Positions 26,171-38,250 of a DNA stretch of 64,000 bases are shown piece by piece. The stretch's first letter is position 1. Each line of letters opens with the position of its first letter. The stretch lies in assembly GCA_013433145.1 (NCBI GenBank), contig CM024168.1, forward strand, positions 13,005,868 to 13,069,867, in the 5' to 3' direction. The translations under genes were made by a program, and so were the position numbers. Origin of the DNA: Ascaris suum (lineage: Eukaryota > Nematoda > Chromadorea > Rhabditida > Ascarididae). The notes below the pieces were generated by a model. It made no database searches, was not told the DNA's origin, and saw only the letters and a list, made by a program, of their open reading frames with translations.

Positions 26171-26202
26171 GGGGGGGGGGGGGGGGAGGGGAGAGAGAGA
26201 GA
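26171..26202 (+). repeat. poly-G tract followed by (GA)n
   Basis: Sixteen uninterrupted G (26171-26186) are followed by AGGGG and six GA units, making a 32-base all-purine block. It can potentially form a G-quadruplex or triplex. Confidence 0.95.
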
Positions 26203-28181
26203 ACTCTGAGTTTGAGTGACGTTGCATCCTTTATACTTCGTTTTCTTCCAGCTGTAACTGTTAGTGATCTAATCTTTGCAATGAAATTGCTAACACTTTC
26301 ATGGTAGAGCTACTCTATAAGTTCAGCTATAGCAAACTCAGTGGTCGCTGATAATGCTCAGTGATAAAACTTCACTGAAAACGGAACCACTCCATCAAAC
26401 TAGACACACTTTGTTCTAAAACAGCGATAAACAAAATGAAATTTTTCCAGCGCGCACATTTCGCACAAGCACAAACGAAACAGAAGGTGTGAAGGCAAGC
26501 AGCAACGTCATGCCGTTACGCTTTTAGCGTTTCAGCCCACCTGATCGAGTTATTATTCAAGAAAGAGCGAAACGATGAATGAAATGAATCAGCCTGTGCA
26601 ATCTGCTCTATGAGAGTAATCGAGCAAGAAAATTTCCAAATTCATCAACATATTATGAACAGAACAAATTTGCATACTAACTCATGAGGCACCGAGTGCT
26701 CTCGAATTACGGAAAAGTGCATTTCTCTGCAATTTCATAAAACCACCGCGAAATCGCTCTCAACAGGGAAGGAAAGACAACCGTAATATGGAATGTGCAA
26801 CGGAATTAACCACTCTGCACATGTGATCTGCGCTGAAGCAAAACGCTGAGCTCAGTAGGCGCAAATGCAATATGGAGTGGAGAAAGCATGATTCTGACGA
26901 ATTATTTATTTGCAGCATACGCTCATTGGATATCACCAAGTGAGAACGAACATAGAAACGCATAATATGCCCGGAATAACGCATTTCTGTGCTATCCCTA
27001 GAACAGCTCCTACATTTAGTGATATCTTTCCTTCACGAGTAACAGCAACCTCAACTAGCTGAAGCTCTTCGGTCGTTTCAAGCTAAACAAGTGAACAGAT
27101 AAAGTAATATCGGCCTTGTCAATGGAATGAAAGAGAATATCGATTTTAGAGCAGTGAGAGCGGGAGTTACTTGAATAAGTATTGAAGCAATCCTCGTCCG
27201 ACAAACCTAACTCGAGAGAGCATAGGAAGAATATTTTGAATTGAATTCGTTCCACTAATTGCGCCGCTCCAATTAGATCACTTTACCTTTTCGTCTCAAT
27301 TAAAATGTGTTTAATTTCATCGATAAATTGATGGTGATGTTCTAAGATCAATTCTTGGTCAACCAAAGTCATTATGAGAACAGTAAATTGAGGCATATTT
27401 GGAGAAATACATGTGCACTAATGCGTAATGGTTGGTAACCTTTTAACAGAAGCTGAACAGAATGCCCATTGAAGCACAAAATCTTTGAATGGCCTCAAAT
27501 TCGCAGCTCACTGATTCTGATAGACATCCTAGTAATGCATTTGTCTCAGGAGGAAAATTCAGCGAGAACAAAAAATTTCCGAAGAAATTAAATTGATGGC
27601 GGAGGTTTTATTGCGGGGAAGCTCATTTTCCTCGTCTGGAATTTTGGTAGAGTGCAACAGCTGCATGTGATATTTCAAATCTGTGGAAAGGGGCCACTTC
27701 TTAAGTTTCAAATCAGCAGCAGTTATTCCTCTCCTTATTTCTGCCCCCTCCACCCCTCTCTTCACAGTCTCCAATGATGGGGAGGAGTGATGAGGGAGAG
27801 TTCGGTGACGCCCTTGGAGGCTTGAAAGCGTGCGTGAAGACGGTACGCAAACTGATGCTTGGAGGATTCGTCTAAAAGTGTACTCGGGATTTATGCTGCT
27901 AAGCCAAAAAGCCAACAGTTCCAGGCTCATTCAATATGCTGGAGTATGGAACTAGTAGGAAATAATTTGCACATTCTCTAGTGTCATTGGATCACTTTGT
28001 ACCTCTCTGAATTTTTGCGTTTTTGCAACAAACGCTCTCATTCAAGGGACTAATAGACATTAACACCACGTTTTATGAGCTTGCAATTTTTGTCGCGGCA
28101 TCTCTGCAGAAAAAATATTGATATTTGCTATGAAGTGGACCTAGAGCTGTATCATGAAAAGTGCCAGAAAGAAATGTTGAA
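26203..28181. other. anonymous noncoding DNA
   Basis: No recognisable gene. The longest frame is 123 codons on the minus strand (27559-27930), with no domain. Confidence 0.6.
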
Positions 28182-28233
28182 TGTGTGCGCGTGTGTGTGT
28201 GTGTGTCTGTCTGTCTGTCTGTGTGTATGTGCG
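28182..28233 (+). repeat. GT/CTGT compound microsatellite
   Basis: An array of GT dinucleotides (with a GC interruption) passes into four CTGT units and back into GT. The Cys/Val-rich translation across it is an artefact of the repeat. Confidence 0.95.
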
Positions 28234-29271
28234 TTTGCAATACTGCTACTTGGCTGGTTGCAAAGATTTCACTTTAGAATAACGCCATTAAAGAAAACTT
28301 GTTCCTATTCGAGAAATATAATACGAAGCACTTCAAAGGATTTTGGGACGAGCAAAAAAAGTGCTGAGGGCAGTTTCTGATCAATTAGCAAGAAAAAATG
28401 TGATTAACTCATTATTTTCTAATGTTCATTACACTACTGAATTTGTCTGAAGTAAAACATCCTTAGATGATGACAGTATAAAACGAAGGCCACTTCGAAA
28501 GAAACCCAGATGGAAAAATAGCTATAGGGAGAAGCATGAAGGACTGATGAGAACGTCTGTGAAAATGAGTGGTGCTCGCAGGTGAAGTTCAGCGCTCTGT
28601 AATTTCCTCATCGTATATACTTGAAACTTTTTCAGCAAAAACCTGAATATTTGCTCAGCGTTGCAATTTATACACATTCTCGGACAGGTGAACAACTCTG
28701 CGATTTATGAAGGCCTTATGCTACCGATCGCTATTGAAAATGATGAACTCATAATTGCTATCACAGTTATAAAATTGCTTTTACCACGCCTATTTTTGTA
28801 TGCTCGATTATGGGAACTCGTTTAATGAATGTAAAAAAAGAGATATAACATTATGTGAAGAATGATCCATAAACGAGCATGCATGAATTATGGTGTAGTG
28901 AGCAATCGAAATGATATGCAATATTTTGCTTTAATGCTCTATCAAAACGACCTTAAACAATAATGGTGAAGAAAAGCATATAAAACACATCGATCAATAG
29001 GAATTCTCTCGCAATAAACATCACCACACGGACACGTATGTGCATACGGCTGCTTCAACTAGGGAAGCATGCGAAAGATTCAAGAAAATTTGTGAACATA
29101 ATACGTATTATAGAGCGATAACACGCATAAAATAACCGCCAAGTTCATCCGTCACCTCCGAAAAAGGATAAAACGAGTGAAAGCCTCGGAAAAATTGTGT
29201 GCATCTTGTGACTGGACGCGACCCTTTTTGCAATGATCGGACCGCATTGTTAGATGGGGTGAATGGATATG
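28234..29271. other. anonymous noncoding DNA
   Basis: Nothing recognisable; AT-rich with short frames only. Confidence 0.6.
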
Positions 29272-29296
29272 AATCCTTTCAAGATTTGAAAGGATT
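29272..29296. repeat. perfect 11-bp-arm hairpin, 3-base loop
   Basis: AATCCTTTCAA (29272-29282) and TTGAAAGGATT (29286-29296) are exact reverse complements around GAT. The next flanking bases do not pair. No T-run or transposon terminus is attached, so its role is unknown. Confidence 0.85.
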
Positions 29297-32200
29297 GTCG
29301 CTTCTGTTGGAATATGATTTCTTTATTGTGTACGTTCTATTAGTTGCCGCAGTGTGTGAAAGTAGCTGATATGTTGAGGCCAATGCAAAGCGGAACCAGC
29401 TTGTCTGGCACGCTATTTCAACAACTAGAAAGGGTATCACAAAGTCTAGCACGGTATGCGCTTCTACATCTTCATGACTAGACCGTTTCATATATTTCAA
29501 ACAAACATAATAATTAAACATATACCCATGATACACTCACATTTTAACCGATCCGAGCGCATATACAAGTTTCTCGCGGAAAATCTGGTTACTTAGGGAT
29601 CTGATTCATGGCCACCAGATTTGATCGCTCAGTTGTTAAATCCTGAGCAAAAAATCATGCAAGCATGCACTCATATGGTGCTGTCATAATGCACTTTCCT
29701 ACTGCATAGTTGTCAAAAGCGCGCCATAAATGGCTAGATAAATTGACCACGTATGCCATTTTCAGCAGTACCCTCACATTCCAAATATGAGGAATGAGTC
29801 ACAACCAGTTAGTTAAGTTTGCCCTCTCGGAAATGTCCCCTCCCAAGAACGTCAGTACACTAATTGGAAAAGCTTTTGCTCTATGCTGCTCCACAACGAA
29901 CAGTAAAAGATACTAGGAGTAATTTGTGGCCTCTTTTGCTTTCTGAACTACTAACTCAGAACTGACACAATTTTCGAAGTTTTTAATTGAGTTCATTTGG
30001 TTAATGAGGCGAAGTTGCAACTGCAAAAATTCTCTGCGCTTCTTTTCTCTCGTCACTAATATCCTTACTGATGAGTTTCTGCCGCCGTTCGCCAAGAACT
30101 ACACATTAGTTGCTTTGAGGAGGCACAAAGAAAAATCCTTCTGAGAAGCAGTAAACTTTCTTCCGTATCGTCTGACTTATGCATTACAAACCAATCTAGG
30201 ATCGCCAGCAAAGAGAAACAGTCAGCGGCCGTGTTTACAAAAGTATCATATTTTGATAGTGTTTGGTGGAGTTATCACAGTGCTCCAAACATGCTTACCG
30301 ACAAATCATAGTTTTCGTTTAAATTCATCAATTTAAATTCGTCAAACCATGCTATATCACATTCTTTGCTACATCACAATCACCTTTTCCACTGCACGAC
30401 TGAGCCGAGATGAGGGACGCGATAGTGGAGGATGGAAGTAAGAGGAAAGAGAAAGAGATTGCTGCATCACCCATTGCTCTGGAATGCCAAGAGGTGAGTA
30501 GACAGTTTGATTGAGGTAGTCGAAGGACGCAAAAATATCCACAAACAGCATCTGAAATCTGCTAACCAGGACGTCATGCAACACGGACACATCCGAAGGA
30601 AGCCTCTATGGTACTGTAAGTGGAAATGGCTGCGTGTTTGCATATTTGAATTGCAGCGTTTGCATCAAATTCTTGCGGCACTCATCGGAGAGCACAAACT
30701 GTTAGAATTCTTGCCTGTCTGAACCAAGCCCCTCATAAATGACGAGGTTCTATCCACCGTACTTTCTCAATGTTATGTTCCCTCTTCCGGTGGTTCCGAG
30801 TAATTTCTTTCCCCTTTCATAAAATGGCCCACGCCAGATTACACACATTCGTCGCCGCAGCGGGTAATAGAGACATATCCTGAGGCTGCTGACAAACCTA
30901 TTTTCTGGCCCCTCAGGTAAAGGATTTCGTCCTAGACCAGTTTTCCGTCCAGTCGGCTCCCCTCATACATCAAAAAGATGCCTCAGACGCGGATAACGGA
31001 GCTCCTAACACAACTACTAGGAACGAATGAGTTGACGATTAAAAAAGTCAGTACAGCGTCGGTCTCTGTAGCTGCTGAATGCAACCATTGTAGCAAGAAA
31101 ATGTACTTTTCCTCCGTTTGCTTATTAAGTATGCAATCTTCCATCAGTAATATCTGAAACCCTCATTTAATGATCCCACTTATGCGTCTTACTTACGACT
31201 TGCAAATAGCGATGCACTTTGAATAATTTTTCAGCTCGCATCAAATATTCGTTTCTGAGAGCACCGTTTCTGCGAATAATGAACAAAGTCGGATGCATGA
31301 AAATATCCTTTATTTTTCAACTGTCATTAAAATCTTTGAGTGAGTTTTTTGAAGAATTAAGTTGGAAATGTGTTTTCAACGAACCGGTATTACTACTGTT
31401 TTTAGGTCAGTTCCACTCTTTCGGTCATTCCTAAACGACAGTACAAGCCAGCATTTAAGTAGTCAAAGATGGGAAAAACGGTTGCATGGACGAACGAGCA
31501 ACCAGCCGTTCGTGTGTCAATGACGTTTCATTAGCATATAGCGAATCGGTGTGTATGTGCATTGCAATAATGAGCGACGCTTGCTGTCAGCCGCAAAAAT
31601 AACCGAATCAATAGGCCGATGAGTGCTTAGAGCTTGCGCATCGATGCAACCACGACAACGACCGACGACGTTTGATGTGCCTTCACAACTATGCTTACTT
31701 TGGCCTTTGTCAAACGCACATCTCTGCGACAACAGCATCCATGTTTTCTAGCGCAGGTGCGCTGAAGAAATAACTTTGATTATTTAAAAAACGGTGTGAC
31801 GAATGCGAGCCTTCGGAAAAGATGGCGTAAGCGAAAGTGTGTCCTGCTCTAGTCAGTAAGATTCAGCTCCGTTTATGATCGCTCTCCTTCAGGTATCGAC
31901 GGGCAGATGATGAGAACTTCTCACAAAAGAATTCATTACCTCCGCTTGTCCATCATCACCGATACCTCTTCAGAGCTGAATCGGGAAATGCCTAGATGAA
32001 ATAGCGCGACCAGTAGAATTTTATGGCATACCAAATATCCTCACAGACAAAGTTTGTATTTCCACTATCAGTAAAAGTAACAATCTTTTCCAATAACCTC
32101 CTTCATTGTTACACCATGGCAGTTGACAAGGTTGTTGTGATGTCGGCCACATACAACGCACAGTTGCCTTATATCATGGCAGCGTTTTATCCCGTCCACA

Positions 32201-33569
32201 ACGGTGGTACCACTTAAGAGATGAACTTCAGCACTTCGTTACTGGGAAGTACTATTATTTATTTCTGCAAGAATTACAGTAAGGACGTCACGGAAGGTTT
32301 TCTTTTAAAAAATAGTTTCATTTTTCCAACACTTTGAGGCCGAATCTTTCTGCCCCCAGAAAGTTGAGCGAAGAAATGAGTTTCTCGAGTATTTCAACCG
32401 ATCACTTCGTCTAACTGATTCTTCAGGTCTCTCTCTGCCCCCAGAAACTGCGTCTGGAAACGTTCAATAATGAAAATGGTAATTTAATCACAAAAAGTGC
32501 ACCCAAAATGTTGCGATTTCGTTACATCGTCCGATATCGTGCTGTCACGTTGGGTGCTCCATATTCATCATTTTCGTTCTTACAAATTTATTTCTGAGGT
32601 GCCGTCAACCTAGCAGTTCAATTTGCGGAGAATTTGCGAATGTGCAAATTCATTTTGATTTCTGATATGGCGGAAGCAAATTTCTAGTCTTTTGTAGTTT
32701 TTCCCCTGCAGTCCAGCAAGCAATGCCACCCTTACTGTGCATCTTCCCAATAAAGGTACGGACCGGAGTCGATGGTGTAAAGCGTTGACTTTTGAAAAGA
32801 CCCTCCCTAAGTTTGCGCTATATGGCTCATAAAGCTGAAAGATGCAGTAAATAACAGTCCAGATAGCTTGGCTTTTCAGATGGTAGTAATCGCTTAGAGT
32901 TGGACGCCATGCATGGCGAAAAATCTTTTCAGCGAAACCAGTAAGCAGAATTGGTGGCTAACGGATACGATGTTCATAATGCGCTTATTCCAAGAAGTGA
33001 ACTCACCTTCAGCTATAAATCATGATTGAAATTTTGCATATCCTCAAAGAAATTTACTCGAAGCAAACCAACTTTCAAGTTACTCGAGGTGTTACTCAAT
33101 ACAGCTAACCGTATGAACAACAGTTTTAATATCTCTGACTTTTACCTGAGCCTACTGATTTCAAGTGGTATTCCAGTGAATCATATCGCATGCGAGAAAC
33201 CGATATAGGATGAAGTTTTAAAAAGCGAGAACTGTGGATAAGGCATTTCTGTGACACCAGTAACTGCCTTCCGTCGGTGTTGCGGGGTTGTGGAACTATC
33301 TTCTTCGGATCCTCCTGAGAGGACCTTCGAATCCGCACCTTCGTTGCTCAGCGATGTTCTTTACCTAGACTCGTATCCTGCTCACCTCAGCTTGATCTTC
33401 CCGCTTTCTTATATGATAAGTCAAATTCTGTTTTTTTTTTTCGTTCGGAGTGTACTGTGATGAGCCAAGTTTTACATTTCCACAGCCCCAACAGCCGCTC
33501 TGATCCTTCATTTCTTCGTCTTAGGAAGCATGTTTTGAAGCTGCGCAAAGTTGTCGACAGCTGTAAAAC
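29297..33569. other. anonymous noncoding DNA
   Basis: No recognisable gene; frames are at or below about 75 codons. Small structures are a two-copy 14-bp tandem repeat at 30318-30345 (13 of 14 identical), the word TCTGCCCCCAGAAA occurring twice (near 32350 and 32434), and an 8-bp-arm inverted repeat GAATTTGC/GCAAATTC at 32630-32651. The stretch 33250-33400 is GC-richer and may belong to the retrotransposon relic that follows. Confidence 0.55.
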
Positions 33570-33843
33570 ACAAGACCCAACCAAGATATCGTGCTAGTAA
33601 GCAGAAAAAGCAAAATGCCAAGTGAAGTGGGCAGGACATGTACGCTCAATTCGCACGATCAGTGGTCATCAAAAGCATTCAGTTGGCTCCCGTTAGAAGT
33701 GAGATGACTCCTCAGAAGGACGTCCTGAATATAGAACTTCATGGGGAGGAAGCTGCGGCAAGTTATACAGCATGGTGAAAAATGAGATAAACAAGAGGCT
33801 AAGCTTCGTGAAAGCTAACCGCCTCGCCACTCGATAGTGGCGA
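33570..33843 (+). pseudogene. RTE-like non-LTR retrotransposon, C-terminal relic
   Basis: One plus-strand frame reads QDPTKIS, thirteen residues, then KWAGHV, twenty-five residues, then GRPEYR, and later LATR-stop-WR. In RTE-clade endonuclease/reverse-transcriptase proteins, the region after the polymerase domain has the same order and almost the same spacing. That order is a TKIRD-like motif, about 13 residues, RWAGHV, about 24 residues ending in WIPRD...KR, GRPPTRW, then an LARDRDKW-like end. The reading frame has at least five stops (two before KWAGHV, two between KWAGHV and GRP, others at the end), so it is long dead. The polymerase and endonuclease parts were not recognised upstream. No target-site duplication or 3' tail was seen. 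Confidence 0.6.
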
Positions 33844-36365
33844 TAAACGATCATAACGCGTATATTGCAGCCATTAGCGTCGAGATAAGAGTGATGGCTC
33901 ATCTATCAGCTTCGAAGAATCCTTGTAGCGCCCCTTCCTCTAATGCATTCATTCCTTAACCGATCCCACCCCTCATACAGCTCTTCTACGTAAAATTCGT
34001 TTGGTGCCTTTTATAAACTAACGTTTTCGTCACATTGCATCTATGTGTAAGTAACAATACGCGTAGTGTGTCTGCTTGGTATTTTCAACTTCGCAACAGC
34101 TGAAGCCACGGTTACGGGGAATTTGGCACGCATAGTGCACAGCATAGAGTGCATTTAAACCGCATTTCACTTCCACCCATCAACCTCCTGTTTACCTCCT
34201 TGAAACGGCACCTGAGAAATCGTTGCGTGTGTTGACTTCTTGCGTCAACAACTAAACATCACTTTCAATCTTGATGACTTCTTCGTCTGGCATTGCCACC
34301 TTTTTTTTTGTTATGTCTGCTAAACCCGCGAGCCTAGCTCTCATCAGATCAATGTTTCTTCCTTTCTTTGCTAGCTGCTGCATAGTCAATAGCTTCGGAG
34401 GGATAATATTTGAAGAAAAATGTGAAACGACATAATAGAGTACAAAATAATAAATAGGCCGAAATAAGTCCAAGCTTATACGAAAACTTTGTACCCTATA
34501 AATTACATCCCAATTCCATTCACAGTCACGAGAGAAAAGTTAATATAAACTTTGACATTTGCATGAAGTTGTTGAATGTTTAAAGAACTATCTAAATGCC
34601 ATTTCGTTTTAAGACGTAAGCGAAGATTAGTTCGTTGGTTTTAAACGAGAGATAAAGTAATGTGAATATCTATGAAAACTAAACTGCCGAATGCAGCACG
34701 AGCAAATTCTTCGTAATGTGCTAATCAAGGTTGCCATTAATATTATGGCTTAACGCCGCCCTGTACAATAAAATGTCTACTGTACGTCCGTTAGATGAGT
34801 TCCGTAACGTCGTCGTTTAGCAAATCATCTTGTAGATGCGAACGTTTAACTTTCGATCACATCACTAACCATTGAGGGCACTATTCCATCGCAAATTCTT
34901 CTACATCATCATATAAAAGATACCTGACATAAATGAGTTAATTAAACGGTAAAATAGATATCACGTTTGGGAACCGGAAGAGAAACTTGTGTTAACGCAA
35001 AATAAACGTTAGCGATCCGGCTAGAACTTCCTAGTTGTTCAAAATTTAGGCCATTTTGCACTTGAAGACAACAATATCCGTTAGTGAATTAAAATGCCAA
35101 CGAACCTTCATCCTCCTCAAAATTGCTCAATAATGTGAAAACAACAACAAGTGTTTTTTTGACGCTAAAGGAATGGGCAACAGACCATTCAGACATAAAA
35201 GTTGGCAAGTGGGCCTGGTTGATTAGTGTGGTTGGATTTAGAACAATTCACGCACTCACAGCAACACTCTGCCTATAAATCACAAAAAACTGCCGAAAAC
35301 AACAATAATTATAACTAAACATTCATATTCAGCCTTGATTATCTTAAAATGACGTTCAAATTACCCAGCCAATTTGAATTTCGCCGTTTAAATTTGTTCC
35401 ATTTTTAGAGAAACCCTCCTTCCATACAAAATTTTCTTAACACAATTCTTCTGAACATTTGAAGGTGTTTGAAAATACAGAAAAAGATCATTTAGGATCT
35501 GATTTTTTTTTACTTGAAATAGGCTGAACATATGTCATTCGATTCAAATCGGAACAATTCAAGTCGCCTTACTAGACTTCCTTATCGCGTCAATACTACG
35601 TCAACAGCATAACTGCTGTGACCGTGTTCATTCCAAGTCTACTTTTGCACAGGTATATGACATGAAGACTATTTGATATGATCAAATTAAATTCTTTTCG
35701 CATATAATGATATAATATGTATTGTCGAAATATCTATTAATTAGTCGCAATGGAGAGTTCACTTAAACGAAGCTGCCTTTATCCTATGCCAACTTTTACG
35801 TCTCTTGCATTAAACAAAATGGTTGTTTGAAGTGCCGAACAATATAATTCAGCTTTTTTTTCATGTATAGTCGAATGAAGGAACTAGAGAACAACATAAA
35901 AATACGCATAACTTCGTCTTAATTGCTCAAAAATCATGTCCAACTAGCATATTCTATTTGCTTAAGTATTCCAAATGATATCTTCGCTTCACAGACGGAA
36001 CACAATGAGAAATTATTGAAGCTGAAATATTTGAAATTCCTTTCATGCCTCAATCGAACTTGGTGATTATACGCTGCAAGGTTTTTAGTCACTCATATGG
36101 AACAAAGGCGTTTAAATTGAACGGATACACAGTACTCCTAAACATTACATGTTCACAATATGTTCTCGCCGATCCATCTAAGTTTTGTCCCTTCAATAAT
36201 TCATCCACTTCTATAAAGCACGTTTTCATCTCTCTTTCATTCTATAATTATGTGACGGTTTTATGGATGAAGAAGTCTCGGCCTTCGTAATTGCTACGGA
36301 AACTTTTGAAGATAGACAATATGACATCAAGTTGAAACAAATCACACGGATAGTGGAGGACCTTT
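33844..36365. other. anonymous noncoding DNA
   Basis: No recognisable gene. The first few hundred bases may still be retrotransposon 3' sequence, but no terminal repeat marks an end. The rest is AT-rich with frames at or below about 81 codons. Confidence 0.55.
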
Positions 36366-36545
36366 GAAGAGATTGAAGAGAGATAGAGAAACGTAGGGAG
36401 ATGGAGAGGGAGAGAAAGAAGGGAGGAAAGAGGAAGGGGGATGGAAAAGAGAGGAGAAAGAAGGAGGGAGGGAGGAAAGAAATGACAGAGAATAAGAGTG
36501 GGGGAGGGAAGAAAGAGGGAGGAAGAGGAGGAGAAGTAGAAATAA
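36366..36545 (+). repeat. polypurine (GA-rich) block, 180 bp
   Basis: About 167 of 180 bases on the plus strand are A or G, with repeated GGGAGG, GAAAGA and AGGAGG words and several runs of three or more G. Open frames on both strands here (Arg/Lys/Gly on plus, Ser/Leu/Pro on minus) are composition artefacts. Such tracts can adopt triplex or quadruplex structures. Confidence 0.95.
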
Positions 36546-38194
36546 GCGTGGTTTTGCCTGAGAGCCGTGCGTGTAGGAGAAGACTGAGAAGACTGTTCCC
36601 TAATGGCTTGATGCACTTGGGAGCAGTTGAGAGCAGGAAACAACTTCATTACCCCTAATGTGAACCGCTCGTATTGTGTGATAACAAAGCGGACTCCGAG
36701 TTACAAAGCGAGATGCATTATTCGATTTGTGCGACGATTGCATAGAATGCATAGATAGAGACGGATGTGGTTTGTCAACATTTAACACAAATGTGGAAGG
36801 TTTACAACAATTTGACACATTCTTCTGCGGTCAACGCACATCTCTCCCACTAAAACACATAAATATTTTATTTATTTGTTTACTTCTATTATTTGTTTCT
36901 TCGACGTGCCTTAATGAGCAAATATGTGCACAAGTGTATAGAAAATAGGCAACATAAGAAAGAGTAAAGAGGAATTTGCGTATGTCCAATGGAGTGTATA
37001 AAGAAACCCAACATGTAAGGCGCAAAGAAATGAACGGGAAACAGCCACTACAAGAATATCAGCATCGCGAACATTTAAAACATAAGGCGGCAATCGAGTG
37101 AAAACGAAACTACTCAAAGATCTCGCGAACGTTTATGTATTTATTTGTTTGCTTAGGCGTCTCACTAAAAATTCTTTGTGTATGTTTCTTTACTATTGAC
37201 AAATAAATGTCGACTCGTCTCTAATGCTAAATGAGTTAAAAGAGAAAGTTTTGCTGGCCGCCCACGTAGTGGGAAAAATCCTCAAAGCGATCAAAGAAAA
37301 AGCATCAAAGAAAGCGAATTCTATAATTTTCCATCCCAATTGCCAATATATTTGATGCAAAACAAATGTGCCGCATAGAACAAATTGGTTGTACTATAAT
37401 ATTGCGTGGTTAAGATTTCCGCCGCTTAGAGACGTTACTGCTATCATCAATAATCACGCATTTTCGGCGAATGCATATATGCAGCATATTTATAATCTCA
37501 TCACATATGGAACTCTCTTCGTAAATATCGCATAAAGATAAATTTTCAAAAGAAAGTGCCATCTGAGACAGAGATGAGATGATGTCATTCTTGATACACA
37601 GCTGTTAATCGGTGTTTTCCTCTCTGCTTTGGAAACGTCATCCACTTTAATCTTCGCTTATGTGTTTGGCGATGCTAGTGCTAATTTTCTCGTCATAATA
37701 ATTCGACAGTGTTGTATAAGCGTATCACAAGGTTAACAACAGCACAACAGCATCAAGTAATCCTGGAATTCTTCTAATAGTCATGGATCGCTTTAGAAAT
37801 GAAAAATGCTCAAGTGTGTGACGTTGTTCTTCCCGCGCCCCTCGCCGCTTCATCCACTGCCTCCAAAGCACAGCGAGTACAGCATGTTCAATATGCGGCC
37901 ATGCAGTCACGATCGATTCACACTGTTCATCACGGTATTGAATTTGGTGTTTTATTTGTTCGAAAATAAGCATTTGCTTACCTTAAACATCCGTGCTTGC
38001 ATTGCAAAGATTAGATCTATGCAAATAAACAATATAGGTGTTCAATGAGCGGTTCGGAATCTCGAAACAAAAACGATAAACAAGCGATCACTAACAAAAA
38101 GCTATATTCGTAAGCAAAGCTATGCATTTGCATTGCGATGCCAAATTCACCTGCAATTGATATCCCACAGGAGGCGCTGATTTGCATCATGATT
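36546..38194. other. anonymous noncoding DNA
   Basis: No recognisable gene. Similar ATTTATTTGTTT words occur at about 36866 and 37137. Confidence 0.6.
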
Positions 38195-38250
38195 TCCAAG
38201 AAAGCCCTCAGGTCCAAGAAAGCCCTCAAGAAAGCCCATTTCCAAGAAAA
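38195..38250 (+). repeat. short tandem repeat, CCAAGAAAGCCCTCA unit
   Basis: Units of the type TCCAAGAAAGCCCTCAGG recur about two and a half times with one shortened AAGAAAGCCC copy, ending in TTTCCAAG. It is translated as imperfect repeats in two frames, with no sign that it is coding. Confidence 0.8.

Noticed and set aside
26340..26370. GCTGATAATGCTC, reminiscent of the mariner transposase DNAR box
   Set aside because: Stops follow immediately and no other transposase motif or terminal inverted repeat was found.
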